From Sporomusaceae bacterium (GTDB lineage: Bacteria > Bacillota > Negativicutes > Sporomusales > UBA7701): DNA of 32,338 nucleotides. Positions 22,297-31,113 of this stretch are shown in pieces. Numbering within the stretch: position 1 is the stretch's first letter; each line of letters opens with the position of its first letter. The position numbers and the translations under genes are program-made. The stretch covers positions 1-32,338 of the forward strand of contig JAVKTQ010000024.1 in assembly GCA_031460455.1 (NCBI GenBank), in the 5' to 3' direction. The notes under the pieces are model-generated. The model was not told the DNA's origin. It made no database searches and was given only the letters and a program-made list of their open reading frames with translations.

Positions 22297-23409
22297 ATGT
22301 TTATCCGCAAGACGATCGTCACCGTCCTGACCGCCCTTGCCCTTGTCGCCCTCCTCGCCGGCTGCGGCCGCGCCCAATCCCGCCTCGACCAGATCCAGCT
22401 TCCCCCCGGTTTCGCCATCAGCCTGTACGCCGGCGGCCTCGAAGGCGCCCGGTCTCTCGCCCTCGCCCCTGGCGGCGTCGTCTTCGTCGGCTCCCGCGGC
22501 ACCGGCGCCGTCTGGGCCCTCGTCGACGAAAACCGCGACGGCGTCGCCGAAACCACCCTCACAATCGCCGCCGGCCTCGACGCCCCTAACGGCGTCGCCT
22601 TCAGGGACGGCGCCCTCTATGTCGCCGAAAACAGCCGCATCCTCCGCTACGACGACATCCTCGCCAACCTCCGCACCCCGCCCGCCCCCGTCGTCGTCAA
22701 CGACACCTTCCCCAGCGAGCGCCACCACGGCTGGAAATTCATCGCCTTCGGCCCCGGCGGCAAGCTCTACGTACCCGTCGGCGCCCCCTGCAACATCTGC
22801 GAAAGCGCCGACCCCCGCTTCGCATCCATCCTCCGCCTCAATCCCGACGGCTCCGGCCTCGAAATCTTCGCCCACGGCGTCCGCAACACCGTCGGCTTCG
22901 ACTGGGACCCCGCCACCCGCGAACTGTGGTTCACCGACAACGGTCGGGACTGGCTGGGCGACGACCAGCCCCCCGACGAACTCAACCACGCCCCGCGGCC
23001 GGGGATGCACTTCGGCTACCCCCACTACTACGCCGATAATCGGCCCGACCCCGAATTCAAAACCCACCCCGACCCCGCCGGCATGACCCCGCCCGCCCAG
23101 CAGCTCGGCGCCCACGTCGCCGCCCTCGGCATGCGCTTCTACACCGGGTCCCTCTTCCCGGCCGAATACCGCGGCCAGATATTCATCGCCGAACACGGCT
23201 CCTGGAACCGTTCCGCCCCCGCCGGCTACCGCATCACCCTCGTCCGCCTCCAAGACGGCCGCCCCGCATCCTACGAAGTCTTCGCCCACGGCTGGCTGCA
23301 AGGCGTCGAAGCCTGGGGCCGCCCCGTCGACCTGCTGGTCATGGAGGACGGCGCGATGCTCGTATCAGATGATCGAGCGGGAGCTATATACCGTATTACA
23401 TACCGTTAA
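22297..23409 (+). CDS. Glucose/sorbosone dehydrogenase-like (PQQ-type beta-propeller) lipoprotein
   Basis: The 370-residue protein starts at ATG 22297 and has a lipoprotein signal (lipobox LLAGC, Cys23). The rest is the six-bladed propeller of the glucose/sorbosone dehydrogenase family: LPPGFAISLYAGGLEGARSL, FGPGGKLYVPVGAPCNICES, FAHGVRNTVGFDWDPATREL, FTDNGRDWLGDD, and near the end IFIAEHGSWNRS. Soluble PQQ-dependent homologues oxidise aldoses. Many bacterial members have not been shown to bind PQQ, and no PQQ synthesis gene is seen here, so enzymatic activity is uncertain. It would be anchored on the outer face of a membrane. Codon use is extremely C-rich, as in the neighbouring hydrogenase genes. 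Confidence 0.82.
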   Translation: MFIRKTIVTVLTALALVALLAGCGRAQSRLDQIQLPPGFAISLYAGGLEGARSLALAPGGVVFVGSRGTGAVWALVDENRDGVAETTLTIAAGLDAPNGVAFRDGALYVAENSRILRYDDILANLRTPPAPVVVNDTFPSERHHGWKFIAFGPGGKLYVPVGAPCNICESADPRFASILRLNPDGSGLEIFAHGVRNTVGFDWDPATRELWFTDNGRDWLGDDQPPDELNHAPRPGMHFGYPHYYADNRPDPEFKTHPDPAGMTPPAQQLGAHVAALGMRFYTGSLFPAEYRGQIFIAEHGSWNRSAPAGYRITLVRLQDGRPASYEVFAHGWLQGVEAWGRPVDLLVMEDGAMLVSDDRAGAIYRITYR

Positions 23410-23442
23410 CGGCCGCCGGCTAACCCAGTCAATACAAACACA

Positions 23443-23470
23443 AAAGCCTCCGGGATATCCCGGAGGCTTT
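23443..23470. terminator. 28-bp perfect palindrome, bidirectional terminator
   Basis: 23443-23456 is exactly complementary to 23457-23470, with AAA and TTT at the ends. It sits between the converging sugar-dehydrogenase-like gene and the hydrogenase operon. Confidence 0.75.
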
Positions 23471-23472
23471 CA

Positions 23473-24204
23473 CTATGCCTTTTCGATTCTTCCCAGGGCT
23501 AAAAGAATCCCGTACAACAGCGCCTGCGGCCTGGGCGGGCAGCCGGGCACGTAAATATCCACCGGCACCAGCGCGTCCGCGCCGCCGCGCACCGCGTAAT
23601 TCTTCGCGCCGAATGTCCGGCCCGCGGCCGCGCACGCCCCCACCGCCATCACCAGCCGCGGCGCGGGTGTCGCCTCATACGTCATCAGCAGCGCCTGGGT
23701 CAGGTTGCGCGTCACCACCCCCGTCACCATCAGCAGATCGGCGTGGCGCGGCGACGCCACGAAATCGACGCCGTACTGCTGCAAATCGTACACCGGCCCC
23801 AGCAGTTGATTCAGCTCGAAATCGCACGCGTTACAAGACCCCACATCCAGGTGGCGCACATGCAGCGACCGGCCGAGCGTCCGGGTAATCCCCGCCCGCA
23901 CCGCCTCGCCCAGCAACTGTCCGCCCAGTTCGGCCAACTTATAATCGCCCGTCTGGGTCAGCAGCCCGCGCTCGCACCGCTCCACACAGCGGCCGCAGAA
24001 AATGCACGCCCGCTGATTCACCGTTATACTGTCCCCGTCTTTTTCGATCGCCCCGACCGGGCAGGCAGCCAGGCACGCCCCGCAGGACGCGCACGACCCG
24101 CCCGCCGGCTCAACCCGGCCGCGGAAGCGCTCCGGCGTCGGTCCGGCGTCCCACGCCTCCGTCACCGTGCCCACAGCCATTATCTTCTGCAATATCTTCA
24201 GCAT
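23473..24204 (-). CDS. hyfI: Fused HyfH-HyfI: ferredoxin domain plus NiFe hydrogenase small subunit
   Basis: The 243-residue protein joins two proteins that are separate in E. coli. Residues 30-85 form a two-cluster ferredoxin like HyfH/HycF: CASCGACLAACP (C38, C41, C44, C48) and CIFCGRCVERC (C67, C70, C73, C77). Residues 105-243 are a NuoB/HycG-like small subunit with the proximal cluster ligands in VGSCNACDFE (C124, C127), GACAAAG (C191) and PGCPPRP (C222). It passes electrons between an external donor and the NiFe site of the large subunit encoded 12 bases upstream. It is the last gene of the operon. A ribosome binding site AGGGGGA precedes the ATG at 24204. Confidence 0.9.
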   Translation of the reverse strand: MLKILQKIMAVGTVTEAWDAGPTPERFRGRVEPAGGSCASCGACLAACPVGAIEKDGDSITVNQRACIFCGRCVERCERGLLTQTGDYKLAELGGQLLGEAVRAGITRTLGRSLHVRHLDVGSCNACDFELNQLLGPVYDLQQYGVDFVASPRHADLLMVTGVVTRNLTQALLMTYEATPAPRLVMAVGACAAAGRTFGAKNYAVRGGADALVPVDIYVPGCPPRPQALLYGILLALGRIEKA

Positions 24205-24216
24205 ATCGTCGTCCCC

Positions 24217-25731
24217 CTAACGGTCCAGGCAGGCGTAGCAGAGCTCGAAGCTCTTGTTGACCAGCGGGAAATCGGGGATAATGTTACCCGGAGCCGCCAC
24301 CGTAAGCGCCGGCCAGTTCGGATAAGACGCCGACCGGGCGAAATAGCGCCAGATCGTATTATCCTCGCCCATCATCAGCCAGTGCAGGTTCGCGCCGCGG
24401 GCCGATTCGCTCCAGCCCGCGCCCGTGCTCCACGCCGGCGCCGGCGGTACCGCCGCCGCCAGCTCGGGGCCGGCCGCCGCGATCCTCTCCAGCGCCTGGC
24501 GGATGAGCCGCACCGTCTGCGGCACCTCATCCACCCGCACCCACAGGCGGGCAGCCACATCGCCGCTGCGGTGGACCGGCACGGCGAAATCCAGCTCGTC
24601 GTAGCCGCCGTACGGCTTATCGCGGCGCATATCCCAGTCCACCCCCGACGCCCGGGCCGCCACCCCTACCACGCCCAGATCGCGGGCCGCGGCGAACGGC
24701 ACTATCCCCGTAGTATCGACACGGTCGAGGAAGGCATCGTTCTCCTTCATCAGGCCGACCAGCGAGGCGAAATCGGGCTCGAACCGCTCCAACGCAGCCG
24801 CTATCTCGTCCCGCAGCTCCGCCGTCACATCCATCGCCACCCCGCCCGGCGCCACCATGCCCCGCAGGTAGCGGTTGCCGGTCACAGCCTCGTTCAGGCG
24901 CAGCAGGCTCTCCTTCAGGCGGGAGCCGTTGCTCACCGCCACCTGGAAGCCCATGCCCGCGCTCAGATTGCCGATATCGCCCACATGATTGTAAAGGCGC
25001 TCCAGCTCAGCCGTCAGCACCCTTATCCACCTGGCCCGCGGCGGGATTACCGTCCCCGTCAGTCCCTCCAGCGCCTGCGAAAACGACAGCGCGTGCGACA
25101 CGCCGCACACCCCGCAGATCCTCTCCACCATCGGGAAAGCCGCATCCGGCGTCAGCCCCTCCACCGCCTTCTCGATGCCGCGGTGGGTGAAAAACAGCTT
25201 CGCGTCCAGGCGGATGATATTCTCCCCCGCCTGGCTGAAGCGGAAATGGCCCGGCTCGATGATGCCCGCGTGGATGGGGCCCACCGGCACCTCGAAAACC
25301 CCCTCGCCGTGGGCGTGCAGCATCGGGAACGGCTTGCCCGCGTCAGGCACCTCCTGACCGGGGTCGAAATCCTTGCGCAGCGGATAAAGCCCCGCCGGCC
25401 AGTTCTCGTGCAGCACCAGCGGCCGAAGCTCCGGGTGCCCGACCGGCTTCAGGCCGAACATATCGTAAATCTCGCGCTCATACCAGGCCGCCGCCGGAAG
25501 CACCGGCGTCAGCGACGGAAACTCCAGCGGCCCGTCCGCCGGCACCAGCCCCTTCACCGTCACCAGCCCGTCAGGCTGGCGGCCGTCGAACAGGCAGTAC
25601 ACCGCGTAGCAGCCCGACATGGCCCGCTCGTCGCAGGCAAACATCGCCACCAGCCCGTGGCGGCTGCGGCTCGCGCACGCGTTGGCCGCCGCCCGCAGAT
25701 TGTTCCCCTTGACGACAAAAGTCTTATCCAT
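24217..25731 (-). CDS. hyfG: Group 4 NiFe hydrogenase large subunit (HyfG/HycE-like)
   Basis: The 504-residue protein has an N-terminal NuoC-like domain (residues 1-125, with YEREIYDMFGLKPVGHPELR) fused to a NuoD-like hydrogenase domain, as in HycE/HyfG. The L1 motif is complete: RICGVCGVSH (C206, C209). The L2 motif at the extreme C-terminus reads SFELCYACLDR (C498, C501): both nickel cysteines are present, but the usual Asp-Pro before the first is Glu-Leu. The protein ends at this motif with no removable tail, so no HycI-type protease would be needed. It would evolve or oxidise H2 and couple this to ion translocation by HyfBF. ATG 25731 follows GGGAGGGCTGTAAG, one base after hyfF. Confidence 0.9.
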   Translation of the reverse strand: MDKTFVVKGNNLRAAANACASRSRHGLVAMFACDERAMSGCYAVYCLFDGRQPDGLVTVKGLVPADGPLEFPSLTPVLPAAAWYEREIYDMFGLKPVGHPELRPLVLHENWPAGLYPLRKDFDPGQEVPDAGKPFPMLHAHGEGVFEVPVGPIHAGIIEPGHFRFSQAGENIIRLDAKLFFTHRGIEKAVEGLTPDAAFPMVERICGVCGVSHALSFSQALEGLTGTVIPPRARWIRVLTAELERLYNHVGDIGNLSAGMGFQVAVSNGSRLKESLLRLNEAVTGNRYLRGMVAPGGVAMDVTAELRDEIAAALERFEPDFASLVGLMKENDAFLDRVDTTGIVPFAAARDLGVVGVAARASGVDWDMRRDKPYGGYDELDFAVPVHRSGDVAARLWVRVDEVPQTVRLIRQALERIAAAGPELAAAVPPAPAWSTGAGWSESARGANLHWLMMGEDNTIWRYFARSASYPNWPALTVAAPGNIIPDFPLVNKSFELCYACLDR

Positions 25732-25732
25732 C

Positions 25733-27208
25733 TTACAGCCCTCCCGTAGCGGCGAACATCTGCGCCGCCGCCCTGGTAAGCAGCTCGTCCAGCACCGGCG
25801 GCATATACAGGCCGGTGCCGACCACCCACGCCAGCGACAGAGCCACCGCCGCCAGCGCGCACGCCCCCGGCGGCGTAGGCGACAAGCCGCCCGGCGCCGC
25901 GCCGAACACCATCCGGGTCGTATAATACATCATACCCGCGAACACCCCGGCCAGCAGCAGCAGCAGCACCGCGCCCAGCACCGGCCTGCCGGCGGCGAAC
26001 GCCGCGGCCACAATCGCAAACTTGCTGAAAAACACATTCAGCGGCGGCGTGCCCACGATCGCCAGCACCGCCACCAAAAACATCGCCCCCACCGCCGGCA
26101 TCGCCGCCAGCATCCCGCGGATGCGCATCACATGCTTCGTGCGGTACCGCTGGCTGATAATGCCGGCCAGATAAAAGAGCGCCGACTTCGCCACCGCGTG
26201 GTTGAGGATGTGAAAAGCCGCCCCGTACAGCGCCAGCGGCGTGCCTATCCCTAAGCCGAAGCTCACGATGCCGACATGCTCCACGCTCGAATACGCCAGT
26301 AGCCTTTTAATATCGTGCTGCACCAGCATAAACGGCACCGCCACCGCCACCGACAGCACCCCGAACAGCAGCAGGGCCGCCTGCACGAACCCGCTCCCCA
26401 GCACCGCCGTAACGATACCCAGATTGCGGATCAGCACATACAGCGCGCAGCTTAACAGCGCTCCCGACAGCAGGCCGCTCACCGGCGACGGCGCCTGGCT
26501 GTGGGCATCCGGCAGCCAGGTATGCATCGGCGCCAGGCCGGCCTTCGTCCCGTAGCCGATCAGGATAAACACGAACGCCAGCTTCACCAGGAAAGGATCG
26601 AGCCGGCCGCTCAAAGCCTCCAGGGCCGCCCGGCTCAGGGCCGCCCCGCCGCCCCCCGCGCTCAGCTGCGCGTAGTACAGCAGAATCGTCCCCAGCAGCG
26701 CGAACAGAATGCCCACATTGCACACCATCACATACTTCCAGGCCGCCTCCAGCGCCGAACGGTTGAAATAAAAGGCCACCAGCAGCGTCGAAGCCAGCGT
26801 CGTCGCCTCCACCCCCACCCACATCAGGCCGAGGTTCTCCACCACCAGCACCGCCAGCATCGTAAACGCGAACAGCTGCAGCAGCGCGTAATAGCCGCCC
26901 AGCAGCCCCGGCCGCACATGGCCCTCGTTCGCCTCGGTTTCCATATACGACACCGAAAACAGCGTCGCCGTAAAAGTCAGCACCCCGACCACCACCAGCA
27001 GCAGCACGCTAAGCGCGTCAACATACAGCCACCGCCACGCAAAGGGGCCGTCCCGCAGCACACCCGCCGCAATCGCGAACACCAGCCCGCAGGTCGCCAG
27101 GCTGCTGGCCACATTCATCACCTTCAAAAGCCCCCGCTGGCGCGTGGCCAGGCTCGCGAACGCCGTCACCACAGGCAGCCCGAGGGCAAGCACGATCAAT
27201 TCGTACAT
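25733..27208 (-). CDS. hyfF: Antiporter-like membrane subunit HyfF
   Basis: This 491-residue protein with about 14 transmembrane segments belongs to the NuoL/M/N-Mrp antiporter family. The conserved block is LAFVFILIGYGTKAGLAPMH, followed by WLPDAHSQAPSPVSGLLSG with the channel Lys and His residues. The block LVQHDIKRLLAYSSVEHVGI follows. HyfF is the second antiporter-like subunit that separates Hyf-type complexes from the simpler Hyc type. It would move H+ or Na+ across the membrane, driven by the hydrogenase reaction. The start ATG 27208 lies four bases after hyfE, and its stop is one base before hyfG, so translation is coupled. Confidence 0.9.
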   Translation of the reverse strand: MYELIVLALGLPVVTAFASLATRQRGLLKVMNVASSLATCGLVFAIAAGVLRDGPFAWRWLYVDALSVLLLVVVGVLTFTATLFSVSYMETEANEGHVRPGLLGGYYALLQLFAFTMLAVLVVENLGLMWVGVEATTLASTLLVAFYFNRSALEAAWKYVMVCNVGILFALLGTILLYYAQLSAGGGGAALSRAALEALSGRLDPFLVKLAFVFILIGYGTKAGLAPMHTWLPDAHSQAPSPVSGLLSGALLSCALYVLIRNLGIVTAVLGSGFVQAALLLFGVLSVAVAVPFMLVQHDIKRLLAYSSVEHVGIVSFGLGIGTPLALYGAAFHILNHAVAKSALFYLAGIISQRYRTKHVMRIRGMLAAMPAVGAMFLVAVLAIVGTPPLNVFFSKFAIVAAAFAAGRPVLGAVLLLLLAGVFAGMMYYTTRMVFGAAPGGLSPTPPGACALAAVALSLAWVVGTGLYMPPVLDELLTRAAAQMFAATGGL

Positions 27209-27212
27209 AGCC

Positions 27213-27839
27213 TCAACCCTTCAACCTTTTCAATATACTCGTATCGGTCGTCTGGAAAGACCGTTTCAGGCGGAAAGTCAGAATGACCATCACCGTCACC
27301 ATCACCAGCACATCGAAGAAAATCCCCAGCTCAATGATCAGCGGCAGGCCGCGGGTCGTCGACAGTCCCAGCAGATACAGCCCGTTCTCCACCGTAATCA
27401 GGCCGACGATCTGCATGATCGCCTGCCGCCGCGTAATAATCAGGAACAGCCCGATCAGCACCAGCGCCACCGCCGTCGCCACCGCGTCGCGGCTGACCAC
27501 CGCCGGCAGCGCCCGCTCGATCAGACCGTACGCCAGCACCATCGCGGCCACCGCCGCCAGCGAAGAACCGTTGGGGCCGACCACCGGGTTGACCTCCCGC
27601 TCGCGTTTCAGCAGGCGCACCAGGCGCAGCAGCGCGTAAGGGATCAGCCCGGCTTTTATCACCACCGTCAGCAGCGCCGCCGCGAACATATGCACCTCGC
27701 CCGCCTGCCAGCCGGCCACCGCGCAGGCCGCAGCCACCACCGCCGACTGGGCCAGCAGGATATGCACCGCCGTCGACAGCCGCGTCGTCCTCGTCAGCAC
27801 AAACACCGATATCAGCAGCAAAACAGCGAGAATCTCCAT
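27213..27839 (-). CDS. hyfE: Membrane subunit HyfE
   Basis: The 208-residue protein has about seven hydrophobic segments and matches HyfE, which is related to NuoK/MrpC-type small membrane subunits. Recognisable parts are the N-terminal VLTRTTRLSTAVHILLAQSA and the NuoK-like QIVGLITVENGLYLLGLSTT. The latter contains the membrane-embedded Glu expected for ion conduction. The start ATG 27839 follows AGGAGAGAGGT. It lies between hyfC (12-base gap) and hyfF in the same order as in E. coli hyf, but hyfD is missing. Confidence 0.87.
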   Translation of the reverse strand: MEILAVLLLISVFVLTRTTRLSTAVHILLAQSAVVAAACAVAGWQAGEVHMFAAALLTVVIKAGLIPYALLRLVRLLKREREVNPVVGPNGSSLAAVAAMVLAYGLIERALPAVVSRDAVATAVALVLIGLFLIITRRQAIMQIVGLITVENGLYLLGLSTTRGLPLIIELGIFFDVLVMVTVMVILTFRLKRSFQTTDTSILKRLKG

Positions 27840-27851
27840 ACCTCTCTCCTC

Positions 27852-28787
27852 CTACCGCGCCACGAGCGCCAGCAGCGCCAGCACGCCGGACACCGTCATA
27901 AACGCCGGCACCCTGAACAGCCGCATCTTATTCGTCGCCGTCTCCGCCGCCGCCAGGGCCAGCGCCGTTGCCGCCACCTTCACGGCCAGCACCGCCGCCT
28001 GCGCCAGCGGCGGCCACGAAAACGGCGCCCCCGGCAAAAAGAAAACCGCAAACAGCGTAATCATCACAAGCTGCTTGATCGCCACCGCCCAGTGGATAAG
28101 GCCGAGCGGCCGGCCGGAATACTCCAGAATCATCCCCTCGTGGACCATCGTCAGCTCCAGGTGGGTATCGGGGTTATCCACCGGGATGCGGCCCGTCTCG
28201 GCCAATAGCACGATAAAGAACGCCCCGGCCGCGAAAACCTCCGACAGCGCCCACTTCGCGCCTGCCGCCGAAGCCGCCATCGCCGTCAGGCCGGTCGACT
28301 TCGCCGGCAGGGCCACCGCCAGCAGCGCCAGCAGAATGGCCGGCTCGGCCAGCACCGCGATGAACATCTCCCGCGAACCGCCCATGCCGCCGAACGAACT
28401 GCCGGCGTCCAGCGACGCCAGCGCCAGGAAAAAGCGACCCAGCGCAAACAAATACAGCAGCATGAACAAATCCGCCAAACCCATGCCGAGGCCCGAGGCC
28501 AAAGGCGCCAGCACCGGCGACAGCGCCGCGGCTCCCAACGCGGCGGCGAAATACACCGACGGGGCAACCGCAAACAGCCACGAAGTCGTCGGCGACACCA
28601 CACTGTCCTTGCCGAGGAACTTCGCCAGATCGTAATAAGGCTGCAATATCCCCGGCCCTCGCCTGCTCTGCAGGCGCGCCTTCGCCGTCTTTATCAGGCC
28701 GGCCACCAGCGGGGCCAGCGCCGCGACCAGCGCCGCCTGGGCGAGGCCGGCAACAAGCTGCATCATCAACTCCACCGCGCTCACCAC
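27852..28787 (-). CDS. hyfC: NuoH-like membrane anchor subunit HyfC
   Basis: The 311-residue protein with about eight transmembrane segments is the NuoH/HycD/HyfC subunit that anchors the hydrogenase module and links it to the ion pumps. Diagnostic segments are KARLQSRRGPGILQPYYDLA after TM1 and ETGRIPVDNPDTHLELTMVH in the middle, both hallmarks of the family. It starts with GTG (28787 or the next GTG at 28784) and overlaps the hyfB stop codon, a sign of translational coupling. Length is slightly below E. coli HyfC. Confidence 0.92.
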   Translation of the reverse strand: MVSAVELMMQLVAGLAQAALVAALAPLVAGLIKTAKARLQSRRGPGILQPYYDLAKFLGKDSVVSPTTSWLFAVAPSVYFAAALGAAALSPVLAPLASGLGMGLADLFMLLYLFALGRFFLALASLDAGSSFGGMGGSREMFIAVLAEPAILLALLAVALPAKSTGLTAMAASAAGAKWALSEVFAAGAFFIVLLAETGRIPVDNPDTHLELTMVHEGMILEYSGRPLGLIHWAVAIKQLVMITLFAVFFLPGAPFSWPPLAQAAVLAVKVAATALALAAAETATNKMRLFRVPAFMTVSGVLALLALVAR

Positions 28788-30796
28788 CTTGTGCTCCAGA
28801 CCAGCACCGCGATCGTCACAGCCATGATATAGCCGACATAAAGCTGCACGCTCCCGGTCTGAAGGCGTTTCATGAAATGCGCCAGCGCCACCGTGCCCCG
28901 GCTCGCAGGCCTGTATATCAGTTCGGTGAAAACATACGTAATCTTTACATGGAAAACCATCCGACGGCCAAAATAACGGTGTCCGTCCTCAGTCACCACA
29001 TCCGGCTTAGGCAGCAGAATCGCCCGGAACGCCCGGCGGATCGGGTCGGAAAACCCTGTCGCCGTATACTCCATCCGCGCATTCGGCACAATCCCGCACG
29101 TCCAGGTCTCCCCCTCCGTCCGTCCCGCCCGGCCGTACAGGCGGTACCCCGCCGCGGCCACAGCCGCCCCGGCCAGCAGCAGCGCCACCAGCGCCGCCGG
29201 CGACATCGTCCCCGTCGTCGCCGCAGCCTTAAAGCCCACCGCATACCAGTCGCCCGCCGCCAGCGTCGCCGCCGGCGCCTCGCCGAGGAACGGGGCCACC
29301 GTCCGTGTCAGCAGGCCCAGCAGCGGCGCCGGCAGCACCCCCAGCACCAGGCACAGCGCCGCCAAAAAGCCCATCGGCGCCAGCATCAGGCCGGAAGCCT
29401 CCTTCGCCGCCGCCGCATGCTCACTGCGAGGCTTGGCGAGAAAAATCATCGCAAACACCTTCACGAAACAGGCCGCCGCCAGCGCGCCCGTCAGCCCCAG
29501 TAAGCTCACCAGCACCGCGGCCATCAGCTTGCCGGTCAGTCCCGCCAGCGCCGCCGGCAGCGCGAACAGCGCCTGGAACGTCAGCCACTCGCTCGCGAAC
29601 CCGTTCAGGGGCGGCAAACCGGAAATCGCCACCGCGCCGGCCAGGAAAAAGGCGGCCGTATAAGGCATAAAGCGGATCAACCCGCCGAGATGCTCGATAT
29701 CGCGGGTATGGGTAGTCTGCAGCACCGCCCCCGCGCCCATGAACAGCAGCGACTTGAAAATCGCGTGATTGAGCACATGGAAAAGCGCCGCCGCCCACGC
29801 CAGCCCGGCCAGGCCCGGCAGCCCCGCGCTCGCGAACACCAGTCCGCCGCCCATCCCCAGCATAATAATGCCGATATTCTCCACACTGTGATAAGCCAAT
29901 AGGCGCTTCACATCATGCTGCATCAGCGCGTACAGCACCCCCAGCACCGACGACAGCGCCGCCGCGGCCAGCACCGCCGCCCCCCACCACACCGGCCCCG
30001 TGCCGAGAAACTCCAGATAAAAACGGGCCATCCCGTAAATCGCCGTCTTGATCATCACCCCCGACATCACCGCCGACACATGGGTCGGCGCCGCCGGGTG
30101 AGCCTCAGGCAGCCACACATGCAGGGGGATAATCCCCGCCTTCGTGCCGAAGCCAATCAGCGCGCACAGAAACGCCGCATCGCGCAGCCAGCCCGCAGGC
30201 GCCTTCAGATCGGCGAACGCCATGCTGCCCGAAGGCGGCACCAGCAGCAGGAAAGCCGCCATAATAAACGCCGTGCCGATATGGGTCATCACGAAATAAA
30301 CATAAGCCGCCCGGCTGCTCGACGCCTTCTCCCGCTCGTGGGCCACCAGCAGAAACGACGCCACCGTCATCAGCTCCCAGGCAACGATAAACGCAACCAC
30401 ATGGCTGACCGTCACCACCACCAGCATCGACAGCAGAAAAGCGGCGTACAGCGCCGCCATCGACCCGAGCCGCCGGCCGTAGTACTCGCGGCTGTACGCC
30501 ACCGCGTACACGCTCGCCGCCGCCCCCACCGCGCCGATAACACCCAGGAAAAAAGCGGACAGGTAATCCGCCCGCACCGCCACCGGTCCGAACAGCGTTC
30601 CTCCCGACAGGCTGAATCCCTGCGGCCCGGCAGAAAAAACGAAAGCCGCCCCCGCCAGGGCGAGCAGAGAACCGATCGCCGACAAACCGTGGGCCAGCCA
30701 GTTGGCAACCGCCGGCCGCGTCCGCAAAGCGAGCGCACTAGCCATCGCCAGAGCGAAAGCTGATGCCATCGCCGTGTACAAATAAAAGAAATCCAT
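28781..30796 (-). CDS. hyfB: Antiporter-like membrane subunit HyfB
   Basis: I place the start at ATG 30796, about seven bases after AGGTGGG; the frame is open another 52 codons to 30952, but that part has no good ribosome binding site and no transmembrane pattern. The 671-residue product equals the usual length of HyfB/HycC. It has about 16 transmembrane segments with the antiporter blocks FLCALIGFGTKAGIIPLHVW, LPEAHPAAPTHVSAVMSG and MQHDVKRLLAYHSVENIGII, and a long C-terminal extension. It is the first gene of the hydrogenase operon and would pump H+ or Na+. The upstream 317 bases separate it from the divergent serC. Confidence 0.92.
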   Translation of the reverse strand: MDFFYLYTAMASAFALAMASALALRTRPAVANWLAHGLSAIGSLLALAGAAFVFSAGPQGFSLSGGTLFGPVAVRADYLSAFFLGVIGAVGAAASVYAVAYSREYYGRRLGSMAALYAAFLLSMLVVVTVSHVVAFIVAWELMTVASFLLVAHEREKASSSRAAYVYFVMTHIGTAFIMAAFLLLVPPSGSMAFADLKAPAGWLRDAAFLCALIGFGTKAGIIPLHVWLPEAHPAAPTHVSAVMSGVMIKTAIYGMARFYLEFLGTGPVWWGAAVLAAAALSSVLGVLYALMQHDVKRLLAYHSVENIGIIMLGMGGGLVFASAGLPGLAGLAWAAALFHVLNHAIFKSLLFMGAGAVLQTTHTRDIEHLGGLIRFMPYTAAFFLAGAVAISGLPPLNGFASEWLTFQALFALPAALAGLTGKLMAAVLVSLLGLTGALAAACFVKVFAMIFLAKPRSEHAAAAKEASGLMLAPMGFLAALCLVLGVLPAPLLGLLTRTVAPFLGEAPAATLAAGDWYAVGFKAAATTGTMSPAALVALLLAGAAVAAAGYRLYGRAGRTEGETWTCGIVPNARMEYTATGFSDPIRRAFRAILLPKPDVVTEDGHRYFGRRMVFHVKITYVFTELIYRPASRGTVALAHFMKRLQTGSVQLYVGYIMAVTIAVLVWSTRW

Positions 30797-31113
30797 TGTC
30801 TTTACCCACCTAATAAATAAATACCGGCCTCGACCAGACTGGCATAGTCTTGACCGGACTACCCAAAAGAGTGCCGTGACACGCGCCGGCTGCCCGGCAA
30901 ACGCGGCCATCGCCCAAATTGCCTTGATGGCGTTAAGATAATTCGACATCAAAAGCCAAAATCCTGTCGTTTCCCGTCGCCTTTTTATGGTAAAATATTG
31001 CCCGCCCCGCTTCGCCCCAAAAAATTTGACGTAACCGCCGTTGAGAGGTAAAATATTCTACAATACAAAAACACAACAATATAAATGAAATACAGCACAA
31101 GGGGGATCACCTG
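30797..31113. other. Divergent promoter region hyfB / serC
   Basis: It holds the serC promoter (31026-31054) on the plus strand. For the hydrogenase direction I see no clear sigma-A promoter. A sequence at 30841 (TGGCATAGTCTTGAC) resembles a sigma-54 site but points the wrong way and lacks the -12 GC. Confidence 0.4.
31026..31054 (+). promoter_or_regulatory. Sigma-A promoter of serC
   Basis: TTGACG (31026-31031), a 17-base spacer and TAAAAT (31049-31054). Transcription would start near 31061, giving a leader of about 50 bases. Confidence 0.7.

Noticed and set aside
23743-25749. 668-codon Arg/His-rich frame on the plus strand opposite hyfG and hyfI
   Set aside because: It is the antisense shadow of GC-rich hydrogenase genes: biased composition, no domain, no ribosome binding site.
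30841-30855. Sigma-54-like promoter near the hydrogenase operon
   Set aside because: It lies on the strand leading away from hyfB and lacks the GC of the -12 element.
30797-30952. 52-codon N-terminal extension of HyfB
   Set aside because: A better start with ribosome binding site lies at 30796 and the product then matches the usual HyfB length.
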